A stretch of DNA of 64,000 bases. Source: Clostridioides difficile_A (GTDB lineage: Bacteria > Bacillota > Clostridia > Peptostreptococcales > Peptostreptococcaceae). The stretch is taken from the NCBI GenBank assembly GCA_945909635.1, contig OX246690.1:1488001-1552000 (forward strand), written 5' to 3'. Shown here one piece after another: positions 63,943-64,000 of this stretch. The notes under the pieces were generated by a model that saw nothing but the letters and a program-made list of their open reading frames with translations, ran no database searches and was not told where the DNA came from. The position numbers and the translations under genes are program-made. The stretch's first letter is position 1; every line of letters begins with the position of its first letter.

Positions 63943-64000
63943 ATGAAAGCATTTAAAAAGCACTTCTTAGTACTTTCTTTGATATTTTTGCTTATTGTAT
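63943..64000 (+). CDS. Start of an exported or membrane protein, truncated by window edge
   Basis: ATG 63943 lies behind TTGGAGG with nine to ten bases between. The first 19 residues read MKAFKKHFLVLSLIFLLIV, a typical signal peptide or membrane anchor with a basic start and hydrophobic core. The rest is outside the window, so no function can be given. Confidence 0.75.
   Translation, partial: MKAFKKHFLVLSLIFLLIV

Overview
The window is chromosomal DNA from a low-GC Gram-positive anaerobe, and its gene content points to Clostridioides difficile. Coding density is high, the DNA is very AT-rich, and ribosome sites of the GGAGG type are strong. Several genes are characteristic of that species: the peroxiredoxin-chitinase spore coat protein CotE, a beta-lactamase-like cell-wall protein with three CWB2 repeats (Cwp20), a reverse rubrerythrin, a NimB-type nitroimidazole reductase and a DnaQ-DinG fusion. 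Species and gene names are recognised from memory of these families, not from a search. No transposon, prophage, CRISPR array, rRNA or tRNA was seen.

Layout. 1-8.9 kb is accessory and regulatory: the N-terminal part of a c-di-GMP phosphodiesterase, two MerR regulators (the second beside a MerR-type promoter driving an exported agmatine/peptidylarginine-deiminase-like protein), MgtC, an isochorismatase-like hydrolase with an HxlR regulator, a 44-residue protein and a GNAT acetyltransferase. 8.9-16 kb holds spore and repair genes: PdaA-type cortex deacetylase with a candidate sigma-G promoter, DinG, RNase H and CotE. 16.2-25.5 kb is a run of envelope proteins (small membrane protein, TPR anchors, VanW/G5, LrgAB, YitT, MORN protein) and a Cys-containing Fis-type regulator. 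25.7-34 kb is a compact transcription run: CAP protein, polysaccharide deacetylase, then pabA-pabB-pabC, an unnamed nucleotidyltransferase-fold gene, folE-folP-folB-folK and DAHP synthase. Together these make chorismate precursor, p-aminobenzoate and the pterin half of folate. 34.2-39.8 kb carries dnaG-rpoD, trmK, a Nif3-like protein and a flavodoxin-fold reductase.

39.9-41.5 kb holds nimB on the minus strand, divergent from a tryptophan T-box leader and trpP. 41.6-49.9 kb contains an HD protein, a GntR/membrane-protein pair and a two-component system followed by an ABC transporter with an FtsX-type permease. 50-55.6 kb holds an Fe-S protein, cwp20, a rhodanese and a TetR regulator. 55.8-61.9 kb holds a YhgE/Pip protein divergent from a heterodimeric ABC exporter. 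62-64 kb has the reverse rubrerythrin behind a textbook sigma-B promoter, a small alpha/beta hydrolase and the start of an exported protein that leaves the window.

Most convergent gene pairs are separated by strong hairpin terminators, which makes transcription units easy to draw. No single wholly new system stands out. The observations most worth following are the nucleotidyltransferase inside the folate run, the exported deiminase under a MerR switch, the Fe-S-like sensor beside an operator-containing promoter, the leader hairpin before yitT, several genes whose Shine-Dalgarno site points to a non-AUG start, and the Cys/His-rich linker of CotE.
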